Source: Hahella sp018986435 (GTDB lineage Bacteria; Pseudomonadota; Gammaproteobacteria; Pseudomonadales; Oleiphilaceae). From it: a stretch of 64,000 nt of DNA. This document shows positions 1-8,253 of this stretch, one piece after another. The stretch's first letter is position 1. Each line of letters opens with the position of its first letter. The translations under genes and the position numbers were made by a program. The notes under the pieces were generated by a model that saw nothing but the letters and a program-made list of their open reading frames with translations, made no database searches and had not been told where the DNA came from. The stretch is taken from positions 6,200,001 to 6,264,000 of the forward strand of contig NZ_CP192738.1 of NCBI RefSeq assembly GCF_050749805.1. Direction: 5' to 3'.

Positions 1-933
1 GATTACCGCACGTTGAAGCGGTTCTTCAATTCCTTCTTCACGCCCAATAAAGGCCAGGCCATCGCACTCCCCGACACCGCCAACTTTGATTCATTGGGCG
101 GTCGTCTGGAGCTGGCGTTTCTGTGTCTGGAATGGGGTTGGTATATCGCCACGGGCGCCGCCGCCATTCTTTTCATGATGACGTTGTCCAAAGCGCGCCT
201 GCGCTTTTATCCCATTGCGCTACTCATTCTGATCACCCCGCTGGCGCTGACGCTCTACCCGACCCTGCAAGCGGCCAAATACAAACAGGATGCACAATGG
301 CGGTTGACTGAGGGGGCGCCGGCGTCCGCTTTTGGCTCCATGGTCATCGCCTTCAAGCTCGACCCACTGCTGACTTACTCCGAGCAGGCCAGCCGGCTTT
401 TCTCACAATTGAACGCGATGGTGTTCAAACCGGAAAACCCCGCCGCCGCGCTCTATCAGTCGGCGCAGTTGGAGACCGCAGGCAAGCGCCAAGAGGCGCT
501 GGACACACTGCATGCCGCTCTGCAACACCGGCGCGAAGACGAGTTTTTTCCTTATGTGGCGCACCACACCAAGCGCCGGCTCGCCATCCTGACTGACCGG
601 GTCATCAGCCGCAATTACCGTCACGAGCAATGGGATGAGGCCTTGCTGGCGTTGCAGGAAATGCTGCGGGTCTATCCAGAAAGCGACACTCTGCGGGCGA
701 TGGCCAGTCTCGCCTATATCCGCCAGGGCGTGCCGGAAAGCTGTCTGTCCAGCGTTTCCGCCTCGCTCGAGCGAATTCAAGGCTCCAGCCTGCGCGCCGA
801 CTTGCTGGCGACTCAGGGAGAATGCCTGATGATGATGGGGAAAGTGGATCAGGCGCGGGAGTCATTCCAGCTTTCCATTGATGCGGACAGCGTGCGCAAT
901 CTGCGCGCCGTGCGCGGACTTAGCGGGTCATGA
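1..933 (+). CDS. TPR-like membrane protein, 5' end cut by window
   Basis: The frame is open from base 1, so the gene most likely begins before the window; the TTG at 13 has no ribosome binding site in view. The visible part has two hydrophobic segments (about residues 38-62 and 66-88), then a soluble helical region. That region holds helix-pair patterns like tetratricopeptide repeats, for example a QSAQLETAGKRQEAL stretch and a C-terminal LLATQGECLMMMGKVDQARE stretch. This suggests a membrane-anchored scaffold. The stop overlaps the next start by 4 bases (ATGA at 930-933), so translation is probably coupled. It heads a set of polysaccharide-type genes, and a role in assembly of a surface glycan is inferred from that only. 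I do not recognise a named family. Confidence 0.7.
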   Translation, partial: DYRTLKRFFNSFFTPNKGQAIALPDTANFDSLGGRLELAFLCLEWGWYIATGAAAILFMMTLSKARLRFYPIALLILITPLALTLYPTLQAAKYKQDAQWRLTEGAPASAFGSMVIAFKLDPLLTYSEQASRLFSQLNAMVFKPENPAAALYQSAQLETAGKRQEALDTLHAALQHRREDEFFPYVAHHTKRRLAILTDRVISRNYRHEQWDEALLALQEMLRVYPESDTLRAMASLAYIRQGVPESCLSSVSASLERIQGSSLRADLLATQGECLMMMGKVDQARESFQLSIDADSVRNLRAVRGLSGS

Positions 934-2429
934 CTATGCTGTGGCGAAGCGCGCGACATGGACTGCAGGCGAGCCGCAAAATCTTTCCGGCGTTGCTGGC
1001 TTTCTCTCTGTTGCTGGGACTGATGACCACCTACGCACTGGAGTTGAAGAATCAGCAAGGCGTGCGCTTGAACTGGGACGGAGCCCAGTGGATCACTGCG
1101 CCAGACGCCCGCGCCGTCAGCTATTTCCGCAAAATATTCATCGTGCGCGCAGCGCCCTATAAAGCCTTCTTGAAGCTCACAGGCACAGAGAATTACAAGC
1201 TCTATATCAACGGCGTGGAAGTTGCCGTGAAATCCGCCGCCACCTCTGAGCCCATCTGGCTCGGCGCAGTGGAGTCGTACTTACGCCCCGGTAAAAACGT
1301 CATCGCCGTTCGGGTGGAAAAATCCACCCTCGGCGGCGCGCCAGCGATGATTCTTTCCCTTCGGGTCCAGGACAGCCTGGGACAGGAACAGCGCCTTGTC
1401 AGCGATAACGCCTGGAAGGCGTCCTTCACCCCCGCCAATGGCGGCGCCGACGCCCGGATTTGGTATCAATACGGGTTTTATGACGAGGACTGGCTGGCGC
1501 CGCAGTTAGCCAATGGGTTAAAGCCGCCTGCGATTAGCGGCAATGTGGATTACGGCTATTTTCTGTGGAGCCGCACCAGCGCGCTGCAGCCAGTCTGGCG
1601 CAGCGGCGCTGGCGACAAAGCGTCGGAAGCTCGTTTTGTGCTGACCTTGCCCTTCTCCCGCACCGCGCTGCAAAACGCCTGGTTGATGGCGCAATGCAAC
1701 GGCTCCTTCAAGGTTAACGTCAATCAACGCCGCCTGGGCGACTACGCCAGCGATTATCCGCAAATCAAAGTCATTAACTTGTTTCAACCACTGGGCGCTG
1801 AGCCCGCCAACCAGATTGAAGTGTTCGCGGATTGCGACCCGGCCCTGGGTATGGGCTTGCAGGCTGTCGTACAGACCGGGGAAGATCGCTTCATCAGTTT
1901 TCCCGGCATAGATTGGCGCGTCAGTCCGGTCAGCGCCACGGATGTGCCGGCGCAGTACGAGCGCCCCGCTTATACGCCACATATCCGTCAGGTAGCGACG
2001 GAATCAGTGGAAAGCGCGCCAATTCGTTTCGAAGACCCCAGCCTGGAGGTCATGCGGCAAGTCAGTTACCCCGAATTGATTTTGCGCGCGTTGAAATGGT
2101 GTGCAATCTGGTTGCTGCTCAACGTTCTTACCAGCGCAGGACTGTTGTTGGCGCTGGCAGGTCTGCCCCGTCTTGTCGCGGCGATCAATCTGCTGCTGAC
2201 TTCTCTTACCTGCTTCGGCGCTTTGCTGTGCGCCCTCGCCCTGGATGCGCGCCTGCTTACTACCAGCCTGTTTAATCTGGGTGTCGTCACCGCCTTGTTC
2301 GGCGCTGCGCTCCTGGCCCAAGCCCTGTCCGCGCTGCAGTTGCGCTCGTCACGCTTTGCAATCGGACGCGAGAGTTGCGCAACCGCCTATGTCGGCGGAG
2401 CCACCAAAGTTTTGGAGGAAAGCTTATGA
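930..2429 (+). CDS. Membrane protein with beta-sandwich (rhamnosidase N-domain-like) ectodomain
   Basis: 499 residues, starting in the 4-base ATGA overlap with the previous gene. An N-terminal hydrophobic segment (about residues 18-36) acts as signal or anchor. A beta-rich region follows (about 45-340), with a pattern familiar from the galactose-binding-like domain at the N-terminus of alpha-L-rhamnosidases: WITAPDARAVSYFRK, YKLYINGVEV, GKNVIAVRVE. No catalytic (alpha/alpha)6 barrel follows. Instead the C-terminus has about three membrane segments (about 365-460). It could bind sugar at the cell surface as part of an export or modification machine; that is inference. Domain assignment is moderate, function unknown. 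Confidence 0.7.
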   Translation: MTMLWRSARHGLQASRKIFPALLAFSLLLGLMTTYALELKNQQGVRLNWDGAQWITAPDARAVSYFRKIFIVRAAPYKAFLKLTGTENYKLYINGVEVAVKSAATSEPIWLGAVESYLRPGKNVIAVRVEKSTLGGAPAMILSLRVQDSLGQEQRLVSDNAWKASFTPANGGADARIWYQYGFYDEDWLAPQLANGLKPPAISGNVDYGYFLWSRTSALQPVWRSGAGDKASEARFVLTLPFSRTALQNAWLMAQCNGSFKVNVNQRRLGDYASDYPQIKVINLFQPLGAEPANQIEVFADCDPALGMGLQAVVQTGEDRFISFPGIDWRVSPVSATDVPAQYERPAYTPHIRQVATESVESAPIRFEDPSLEVMRQVSYPELILRALKWCAIWLLLNVLTSAGLLLALAGLPRLVAAINLLLTSLTCFGALLCALALDARLLTTSLFNLGVVTALFGAALLAQALSALQLRSSRFAIGRESCATAYVGGATKVLEESL

Positions 2430-4057
2430 ACAGCCGCGCCGAGTCGCCATGGGTGAAATGGCCGCTGATGCGCGCCAAGGCTAATTCCTTTCCAGTGATC
2501 ATGCTGATCGCCACCGCGCTGATTGCTCTCTCTTTCAGTCTGCGCGTCGGCGGCCTGGAGGCGCGCGCGCTCACTATCGACGAAGCCACTATCGCCAGTT
2601 TTGTAGAGGGCGTGTTGGATAAGGGCTATCCCTATATCTACGTCAGCACCATGGAAGTGCCCTTGGCCACCTACGAACTGGTGCCTTACTTTTTGGCGCT
2701 ATCGGTCAAGTTGGGCGGCTTTTCCGAATTCACTTTACGCCTGCCGGCGCTGCTATTCTCCACTGGCGTATTGAGCCTGATTTTCTGGATCAGCCTGCGC
2801 CGCTTTGGCTTGGCGGCGGCGATGATCGCCGGGCTCTTATATAGCCTTTCAACCTGGTCTATCTACTGGTCGCAGAACGCATTTCACCCGGCGCAGACGC
2901 AGTTCTTCACTCTGCTCACCGCCACGGCGGTCTACCATCTGTTGCAGCAGGAAAAGGTTCGACTGCGATTCGCGTTGCTGGTCTGGGCGCTATTCACAGT
3001 GACTTATTTGAGCTGGGAAGGCTCCGGGTTTCTGCTTCCGGTGATGGGCGTCATCGTGCTTATCTTTAAACGGGATAATCTGGCCTGGATCTTCCAGCGC
3101 AATCTCTGGGTGATGTATCTACTGGTGATATTAACGCTGGTCGCCCAAGGCGTGCGCCGGGTAGTGCTTCAACAGCCGCACCTCATGCTGGGCTCCGGCA
3201 AAGGCGATGTCAGCCTGCCGCAGCTGGGCTTCCTGAAAGACAGTTGGGAGCCAGGGTTTTACTTCATCAACTTCTTTGGCATGGAAACCCATCTCATCAC
3301 CGGCGCTGTTTTCCTGCTCGGCGCCTATTACGCCTGGAAGCGTCCGACACTGCGCTTTTATTATCTGGTGTTCCTCATCACGCTGCTGTGCCTCAGCAAC
3401 TTTTTGCTATTCTACAACGCCCACTATGTGTTTTTTATCTACCCGTTTTTCATCATCAGCGTCGGCGCCATCCTGACATTTCTGATTGAGGACGTAACAC
3501 GTCTTACCGCCAGGGTTAGAGCCCCAGCGGCGACAGTGGTCGCCAGCTTCAATCTGGCGGCGCTCTTATTGATGGCGGTGATGTCGATGAACTCCAACCT
3601 GATCCATTTTTATAGCATCGGCAACCTGGGACACCTGGGTTTTCGCTCGGATTACCGGGACGGCTTCGCCGGCGTGGACTACCGCAAGGTGTCCGCCACG
3701 TTGAAACAGGGCTATCGGGAAGGCGATAAAGTCATCAGCATGGCGCCGATGCCAACCAAGCTGTATTCCGGCATTACGCCGGATTATTTCCTGCAGACCA
3801 TTACCGATCGCAAGATCGTCTACGACCGTAACCTGGACTCGCCTTTCTATCGGGACAAATTCCTGGGCACGGTGGTGCTTCGCAGCGACAGGGAGCTACA
3901 GGACGTACTGAACCAGAATAATCGTGTCTGGTTGGTGGCCTCCCCCTGGAATGCGATGACGCTGGTCATCGACGCGGACACCTTGCAATTCGTCCAACGC
4001 AGCATGCGCGTGGTGGATGAGAGTTACGACGCCAGACTCTTTTTATGGCAGAAATAA
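2426..4057 (+). CDS. GT39/PMT-like integral membrane glycosyltransferase
   Basis: 543 residues from the ATG at 2426, which has a GGAGGA ribosome binding site at 2414-2419 and overlaps the upstream stop by 4 bases; a longer frame from 2375 lacks such a site. The protein has many hydrophobic segments over its first two thirds. The acidic pair TIDEA sits just after the first segment, where GT-C enzymes of the PMT/ArnT type place their catalytic Asp-Glu in the first outer loop. The C-terminal 150 residues look soluble and periplasmic. Such enzymes move a sugar from a polyprenyl-phosphate donor to a lipid, protein or glycan on the periplasmic face. Donor and acceptor cannot be read from the sequence. 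Confidence 0.8.
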   Translation: MNSRAESPWVKWPLMRAKANSFPVIMLIATALIALSFSLRVGGLEARALTIDEATIASFVEGVLDKGYPYIYVSTMEVPLATYELVPYFLALSVKLGGFSEFTLRLPALLFSTGVLSLIFWISLRRFGLAAAMIAGLLYSLSTWSIYWSQNAFHPAQTQFFTLLTATAVYHLLQQEKVRLRFALLVWALFTVTYLSWEGSGFLLPVMGVIVLIFKRDNLAWIFQRNLWVMYLLVILTLVAQGVRRVVLQQPHLMLGSGKGDVSLPQLGFLKDSWEPGFYFINFFGMETHLITGAVFLLGAYYAWKRPTLRFYYLVFLITLLCLSNFLLFYNAHYVFFIYPFFIISVGAILTFLIEDVTRLTARVRAPAATVVASFNLAALLLMAVMSMNSNLIHFYSIGNLGHLGFRSDYRDGFAGVDYRKVSATLKQGYREGDKVISMAPMPTKLYSGITPDYFLQTITDRKIVYDRNLDSPFYRDKFLGTVVLRSDRELQDVLNQNNRVWLVASPWNAMTLVIDADTLQFVQRSMRVVDESYDARLFLWQK

Positions 4058-4071
4058 ACAAGGGGAATGAA

Positions 4072-4839
4072 ATGAACATGGAAGCCAGAGCAACGCATGT
4101 ACGTTGCATCATTCTTGCCGGCGGTAAAGGCGCCCGGCTGCGCTCGCGGGTTGCGGATCTGCCCAAACCCATGGCGCCGGTGGCTGATCGCCCGTTTCTG
4201 GAGCTGCTGCTGGAGCAGCTGGAGTGTCAGAATATCCACGATATCGTGCTGTCTCTCGGCTATAAAAGTGAGCACATCGTCCGCTATTTTGAGGAGCGTC
4301 CCCGCGCCACCCAGCGCCTGAATTTCGTAATTGAAGACGCGCCCATGGGCACAGGCGGCGCTATTCGCATGGCGGCGGAGCAACATCCCGCACCCTATTA
4401 TCTGGTGCTCAATGGCGACAGTTTCTGCGACACCGATTTGCAGGACTTTATTTCCTCCGTCTATCGCAGCGAGTTCACCAACGGCATGCTCGCCGCGCTG
4501 CAACCCGACTGCTCTCGCTATGGCAAGCTCACCGTGCACAAACACAGCGGCAAAGTGATCATGATTGAGGAGAAAAAGCCGAACGCCGGCCCTGGCCTGA
4601 TCAATGCCGGCGTCTATTTCCTCAGCGCTGAGTTCCTGCATAAACACTGTCCGCAACAAGGCGCGTTTTCCTTCGAACAAACCGCCTTTCCGGCGCTGGT
4701 GGGCGGAGGGTTATACGCCTACACCAAAGCTGGCCCCTTTATCGATATCGGTATACCCGAAGACTACGACTTCTTATGCGCCCACACAGAGCAGTTCTTT
4801 CCCCAGCGGGAAGCAACCCTTTCGGCGCTCAGTGACTGA
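4072..4839 (+). CDS. hddC: D-glycero-D-manno-heptose 1-phosphate guanylyltransferase-like nucleotidyltransferase
   Basis: 255 residues from ATG 4072, preceded by AGGGG at 4061-4065; an earlier in-frame ATG at 4045 lies inside the upstream gene. The N-terminus carries the sugar nucleotidyltransferase signature (LAGGKGARLRS, then LPKPMAPV), followed by a PMGTGGAI segment and a NGDS metal-binding segment. Family members make NDP-sugars from sugar 1-phosphates. The following gene, gmhA, makes heptose 7-phosphate, so the likely product is GDP-D-glycero-alpha-D-manno-heptose, used in S-layer, capsule or O-antigen glycans. The kinase (hddA) and phosphatase (gmhB) of that route are not in the window. 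A hexose-1-phosphate substrate remains possible. Confidence 0.8.
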   Translation: MNMEARATHVRCIILAGGKGARLRSRVADLPKPMAPVADRPFLELLLEQLECQNIHDIVLSLGYKSEHIVRYFEERPRATQRLNFVIEDAPMGTGGAIRMAAEQHPAPYYLVLNGDSFCDTDLQDFISSVYRSEFTNGMLAALQPDCSRYGKLTVHKHSGKVIMIEEKKPNAGPGLINAGVYFLSAEFLHKHCPQQGAFSFEQTAFPALVGGGLYAYTKAGPFIDIGIPEDYDFLCAHTEQFFPQREATLSALSD

Positions 4840-4864
4840 GCCCGGACAACCAGGAGGATGACCA

Positions 4865-5458
4865 ATGAACATTGACATGGACTATGTAAAAGAACGCATC
4901 AGAGATTCGATTGCAGTCAAACAACGCCTGCTCGCGGACGAGCCATTGATGGAGAAAGTGCTCCGTCTGGGTCAAGTCTGCGTGGAGGTTTATAAAAGGG
5001 GCAACAAGGTTATCCTGGCGGGAAATGGCGGCAGCGCGGCGGACGCGCAGCATATCGCGGCGGAGTTCGTCAGCCGCTTTGAATTCGATCGCCCTGGACT
5101 TCCCGCACTCGCCGTGACGACGGATACGTCCATGCTCACGGCCATCGGCAATGATTACGGCTACGAGCGGGTTTTCGCACGCCAGGTGGAGGCCAACGCC
5201 AAACCCGGCGACCTGTTCATCGGCATCACTACATCCGGTAATTCCAAGAACATATTGGTCGCTCTGGAAAGCGCCAAAGAAATGGACCTGATCACCGCCG
5301 CCTTCGCCGGCTCCGGCGGCAAAGTGCAGGAGCTGGCGGAGCACGTCATCAACGTCCCCTCCACGCATACGCCAAGAATTCAGGAATGCCACATCATGAT
5401 CGGACACATTATCTGCGGTATCGTGGAAGACGCGATTTTTGGCGAAGCCGCCGCCTGA
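4865..5458 (+). CDS. gmhA: Phosphoheptose isomerase
   Basis: 197 residues, the normal length for GmhA, starting 8 bases after an AGGAGG site at 4851-4856. It converts sedoheptulose 7-phosphate to D-glycero-D-manno-heptose 7-phosphate in the cytoplasm. The SIS fold is clear: an AGNGGSAADAQH phosphate-binding stretch, TTSGNSKN, and the metal-ligand sites HIAAEF (about residues 59-64) and QECHIMIGH near the C-terminus. It lies 25 bases after the guanylyltransferase. That pairing points to GDP-heptose for a surface polysaccharide, though it could also serve or back up the LPS-core ADP-heptose route. Confidence 0.95.
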   Translation: MNIDMDYVKERIRDSIAVKQRLLADEPLMEKVLRLGQVCVEVYKRGNKVILAGNGGSAADAQHIAAEFVSRFEFDRPGLPALAVTTDTSMLTAIGNDYGYERVFARQVEANAKPGDLFIGITTSGNSKNILVALESAKEMDLITAAFAGSGGKVQELAEHVINVPSTHTPRIQECHIMIGHIICGIVEDAIFGEAAA

Positions 5459-5492
5459 ACTGGAACTCACCACCACTGACAAGGACACGATT

Positions 5493-6149
5493 ATGTTGGA
5501 CATACCGCAACTCCTCTCCCGAGTGAAGCTGTTCCGAAAAAAGGCCGCAGTGCGCTGCGCCATGTGCTCAATGGGCGGTGTGGGCTCCACCGCCCTGGCG
5601 CGCCATATCGGCTCCATCTCCGATAAAACCATCCGCGAACACGCCTATACGCCCGCCGTGTATGACGATGAGGTCGATATCCGACTCGGTTACATGTTCG
5701 GCAATCCTTACGATGCGGTGCTCTCACTGTTTCGTCGCAATTATCAGGACATGCACGCAAAAGCCATGAACGTGAACAGCCCCACTCCGGCGCGTTCGCT
5801 ACGCGGCATGACGCTGGAGGAGTATTTGGAGAGAGGCGTGGATGAGTTCAATATCGAGCGCCAGTTTGATAACTGGGTCAGTAATCTTTCTCCCAAACAC
5901 CCGACCATCCTGATCAAGTACGAGAGCCTGGGATCGACCATCGATAAGGTGCTGGAGTTTTTCCAGTGTGAAGAGCCGTTCGAATTGAAACGTCGCAACT
6001 CTTCCTGGGTGGATCAGCCTTCACGCATCATTGAAGGACTGCAGCTGATTTACGGCGATGTGGCCGCCAAGATAGACGCCATGCCGCCACTGAAAATACT
6101 GCTGCCGGAAAGCGTTCACACCCATACTCTGAACGCCGTCACCAGCTAA
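5493..6149 (+). CDS. Small sulfotransferase-like protein
   Basis: 218 residues from ATG 5493, with AAGGA 8-12 bases upstream; an in-frame TTG at 5439 would overlap gmhA and is less likely. Near the N-terminus is a glycine-rich P-loop-like stretch (SMGGVGSTALAR, about residues 28-39), of the kind that binds the PAPS phosphosulfate in sulfotransferases. It is followed by a charged helical region and an ILIKYESL segment resembling the later PAPS-contacting part of the family. It ends the polysaccharide set, so sulfation of the exported glycan is a reasonable inference. At this length the fold would be minimal, so the assignment is moderate. Confidence 0.6.
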   Translation: MLDIPQLLSRVKLFRKKAAVRCAMCSMGGVGSTALARHIGSISDKTIREHAYTPAVYDDEVDIRLGYMFGNPYDAVLSLFRRNYQDMHAKAMNVNSPTPARSLRGMTLEEYLERGVDEFNIERQFDNWVSNLSPKHPTILIKYESLGSTIDKVLEFFQCEEPFELKRRNSSWVDQPSRIIEGLQLIYGDVAAKIDAMPPLKILLPESVHTHTLNAVTS

Positions 6150-6162
6150 TTCCATTGCAGCT

Positions 6163-6183
6163 CCCGGAGGCTCAGCCTCCGGG
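6163..6183. terminator. Strong hairpin between convergent genes
   Basis: An 8-bp perfect GC-rich stem (CCCGGAGG/CCTCCGGG) separates the end of the plus-strand polysaccharide genes from the end of the minus-strand lipoprotein gene. There is no clear T-tract on either side, so it is probably a weak two-way terminator or mRNA 3'-end protector. Confidence 0.5.
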
Positions 6184-6191
6184 TTGGCCGC

Positions 6192-7415
6192 TTACTTGAT
6201 CGCATTGTTGACACTGGTGTGAAAACCGCCCATTTGAGGCGATATATCCGTATTCAATAAGTCCTGATTCCAGACTTCGATATAGTAAATGCCCGATTGC
6301 AGCGCTAACTGGATGGCGTCGAGCAAATCTTCCCGGGTAATTTCGTTATAAGCCCGGGTGGAAGCCGTGCCGACCAGTTGCACGCCAGCAAAGCTGGACG
6401 CTGCGCCGGACAACAGCAGGCTATACATTTCCGGGTACGCCACCTCCGCATTGCGACGACTCCACCAAGCTCCGAATACGCCAAAGCGCGCCCCAATAGA
6501 AGCTTGCCCATAGGCGACAACCTGCTCCGCCACCGTCGGCGAACCCAGTACCGGATGCACGTCCAGATCCATGCGGGTGTCGTCAAAGGCCTGGTTGTAT
6601 GCATCCAGAATTCGCTTCCATGAATTCACTAACGCAGACTCGCTGTATCCTTTTGCGTAGAAGTCCGCCTCCGCCTGAGCGTCAAAAAAGTACTGCATTT
6701 CAAAGCCATTGGTGGTGGAGTTGGTCATATGCACCAACTGCAATGCCTGCTCGCCGCTATAGCGAGCGCCCAAGGCCGCAATAAAGTTTGTCAGGTAACG
6801 CAGATAGGTTTCATCCCAGGGAATCGGCAGACGCCGGGGAATGTCTCCGCGAAAGATGTAATCCAGCATGTCCGCGCCTTCGGATTCCAACCAGGCCGGC
6901 GCGGCATATCCATTCAGCAGCGCGAAGGTGACATGCAGCCCCTGCGCCTTGGCTTTAACCAACTGCTGATCCAGCAATGACCAGTCATAGACGCCGGGAG
7001 ACGGCTCCATTTCCGCCCAGGGAATACGCACCAATACACCATCCAGATAAGCCGCTTCTTCGATATTGTTAAACACTGAAGAGGAGGTGCTGGTAGTGGG
7101 CCCGCAACTGCAATAGATACCGGCAAGTTCGTAGGTTTTAGGTGACTCAGGCTCATCAGGATCGTCGACGATGTCGTCCTGACCGGCATCGCTATCTCCA
7201 TTGCCTGTGGGCTCCAGATCATCTGGATCAATGCTGGTCGAAGGATCGCTTTGGGTATCTACAATCTCTCGATTTGAGTCGGAGCCGTTATCTGTACTTC
7301 CGCCACCGCCGCCACAGGCATATAGAGTCAAAAATAGAGTCGCTAATAATAATCTAGCCGCCATGAGGCCTGTTCGCATCAGAACAACAGACCACGGATA
7401 AGTTCGCAACAACAT
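6192..7415 (-). CDS. Lipoprotein with (beta/alpha)8 glycosidase-like domain
   Basis: Up to 407 residues. The N-terminus has a lipobox (LTLYAC before a run of glycines), so it is a predicted lipoprotein. A low-complexity acidic linker rich in Asp, Ser and Thr follows (about residues 45-90). The rest looks like a glycoside hydrolase barrel: DGVLVRIPWAEMEPSPGVYDW resembles the first strand and helix of GH42/GH5-type barrels. The usual Asn-Glu acid/base motif is not seen where expected; VHMTNSTTNGFEM is there instead. YIEVWNQ near the C-terminus could supply the nucleophile Glu. The start is uncertain: ATGs at 7415, 7379 and 7364 are all in frame before the lipobox and none has a strong binding site. 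It is convergent with the polysaccharide genes, so action on that glycan is possible. Confidence 0.7.
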   Translation of the reverse strand: MLLRTYPWSVVLMRTGLMAARLLLATLFLTLYACGGGGGSTDNGSDSNREIVDTQSDPSTSIDPDDLEPTGNGDSDAGQDDIVDDPDEPESPKTYELAGIYCSCGPTTSTSSSVFNNIEEAAYLDGVLVRIPWAEMEPSPGVYDWSLLDQQLVKAKAQGLHVTFALLNGYAAPAWLESEGADMLDYIFRGDIPRRLPIPWDETYLRYLTNFIAALGARYSGEQALQLVHMTNSTTNGFEMQYFFDAQAEADFYAKGYSESALVNSWKRILDAYNQAFDDTRMDLDVHPVLGSPTVAEQVVAYGQASIGARFGVFGAWWSRRNAEVAYPEMYSLLLSGAASSFAGVQLVGTASTRAYNEITREDLLDAIQLALQSGIYYIEVWNQDLLNTDISPQMGGFHTSVNNAIK

Positions 7416-7741
7416 AGTTCATCCCATCACTTCAGCGCCGGATCTACCGGCAAACATGCAATCCATCGCCCGCAACTGCCTGAACACGGACATTTGGCGA
7501 GGGCATCATATAAGGATGAAACTGATCAAAAAAGAAACGGTTTGTAAAAACGAGGGGTATAGCGGCGGCTGTAACCATATTCCAACAAACCGCAATAAAT
7601 TCATCAGGATATGTTGCAACGAGTGAGTCACAGTCTTCTTTTATAAAGATATGCAACGCTAAAATAGCCAATTGAAAGTATGCCTGTCGTCCAGCAACAA
7701 CGATGCGCAGGAAGCCTCAAACCACACCAAGGGAAGACAAT
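7416..7741. other. Divergent intergenic region
   Basis: This 326-base spacer separates two divergently transcribed lipoprotein genes and must hold both promoters. I see a TAAAAT -10-like hexamer at 7660-7665 facing the right-hand gene, with no good -35 at the right distance. I found no RNA gene, repeat or coding frame in it. Confidence 0.5.
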
Positions 7742-8182
7742 ATGAAAAGCATAGTAAAGCTGGCGCTGGCCATCGCCTTGAACGCCAGCATTCTGGGTTG
7801 CGCCACATACTCTCAACCTGTTCGCTTCTATGACGCATCCTCTTGTGAGTATCGAATCACCAGTCTGCGGCAAGACATCCATACCTGTTACGGGGAAGCA
7901 TTTCCGATTGAGTATGCGGTATTGGTCGCAGCGCAAAGCGACAGTCAGATTTTTCGTGAGCAGTTGAAAACGTTGGCGGGCTTTGACTGGGAAAATGAGC
8001 GCGCCATCCTCATTACCGCGCTAGCCGATAAAGCCAATAACGATGGCTATCACACTGATGTGAAAACGGCTCAGGATGTATTGGCGGGTCGCCCTTTCAT
8101 GATTCAACTGTATTCTCATGAGGGAGACTTATTGGCGGAGTCCAATGAGCCAGTGAATTTACGTTGGATTCAGGCACATTAG
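7742..8182 (+). CDS. Small lipoprotein, possibly DUF4174-like
   Basis: 146 residues from ATG 7742, with GGGAAG at 7731-7736; an earlier in-frame ATG at 7703 has no such site. The N-terminus is a lipoprotein signal with the lipobox SILGC (Cys about residue 20). The mature part has alternating strands and helices (YAVLVAAQSDSQIFREQ, then ERAILITALAD, then PFMIQLYSHEGDLLAES). This resembles the thioredoxin-like layout of DUF4174 proteins, but I hold that loosely. No catalytic Cys pair is seen in the usual place. It is a single gene divergent from the glycosidase-like lipoprotein. Function unknown. Confidence 0.7.
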   Translation: MKSIVKLALAIALNASILGCATYSQPVRFYDASSCEYRITSLRQDIHTCYGEAFPIEYAVLVAAQSDSQIFREQLKTLAGFDWENERAILITALADKANNDGYHTDVKTAQDVLAGRPFMIQLYSHEGDLLAESNEPVNLRWIQAH

Positions 8183-8207
8183 AGGTAGGGGAGCTTTACA
8201 GGGGTCA

Positions 8208-8234
8208 GCGAAGCGCCAGACTGCACCGCTTCGC
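8208..8234. terminator. Hairpin between convergent genes
   Basis: An 8-bp stem (GCGAAGCG/CGCTTCGC) with an 11-base loop lies between two convergent gene ends. There is no T-tract, so termination activity is uncertain. Confidence 0.35.
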
Positions 8235-8253
8235 CTTGGGGTCTCGAATCGAC

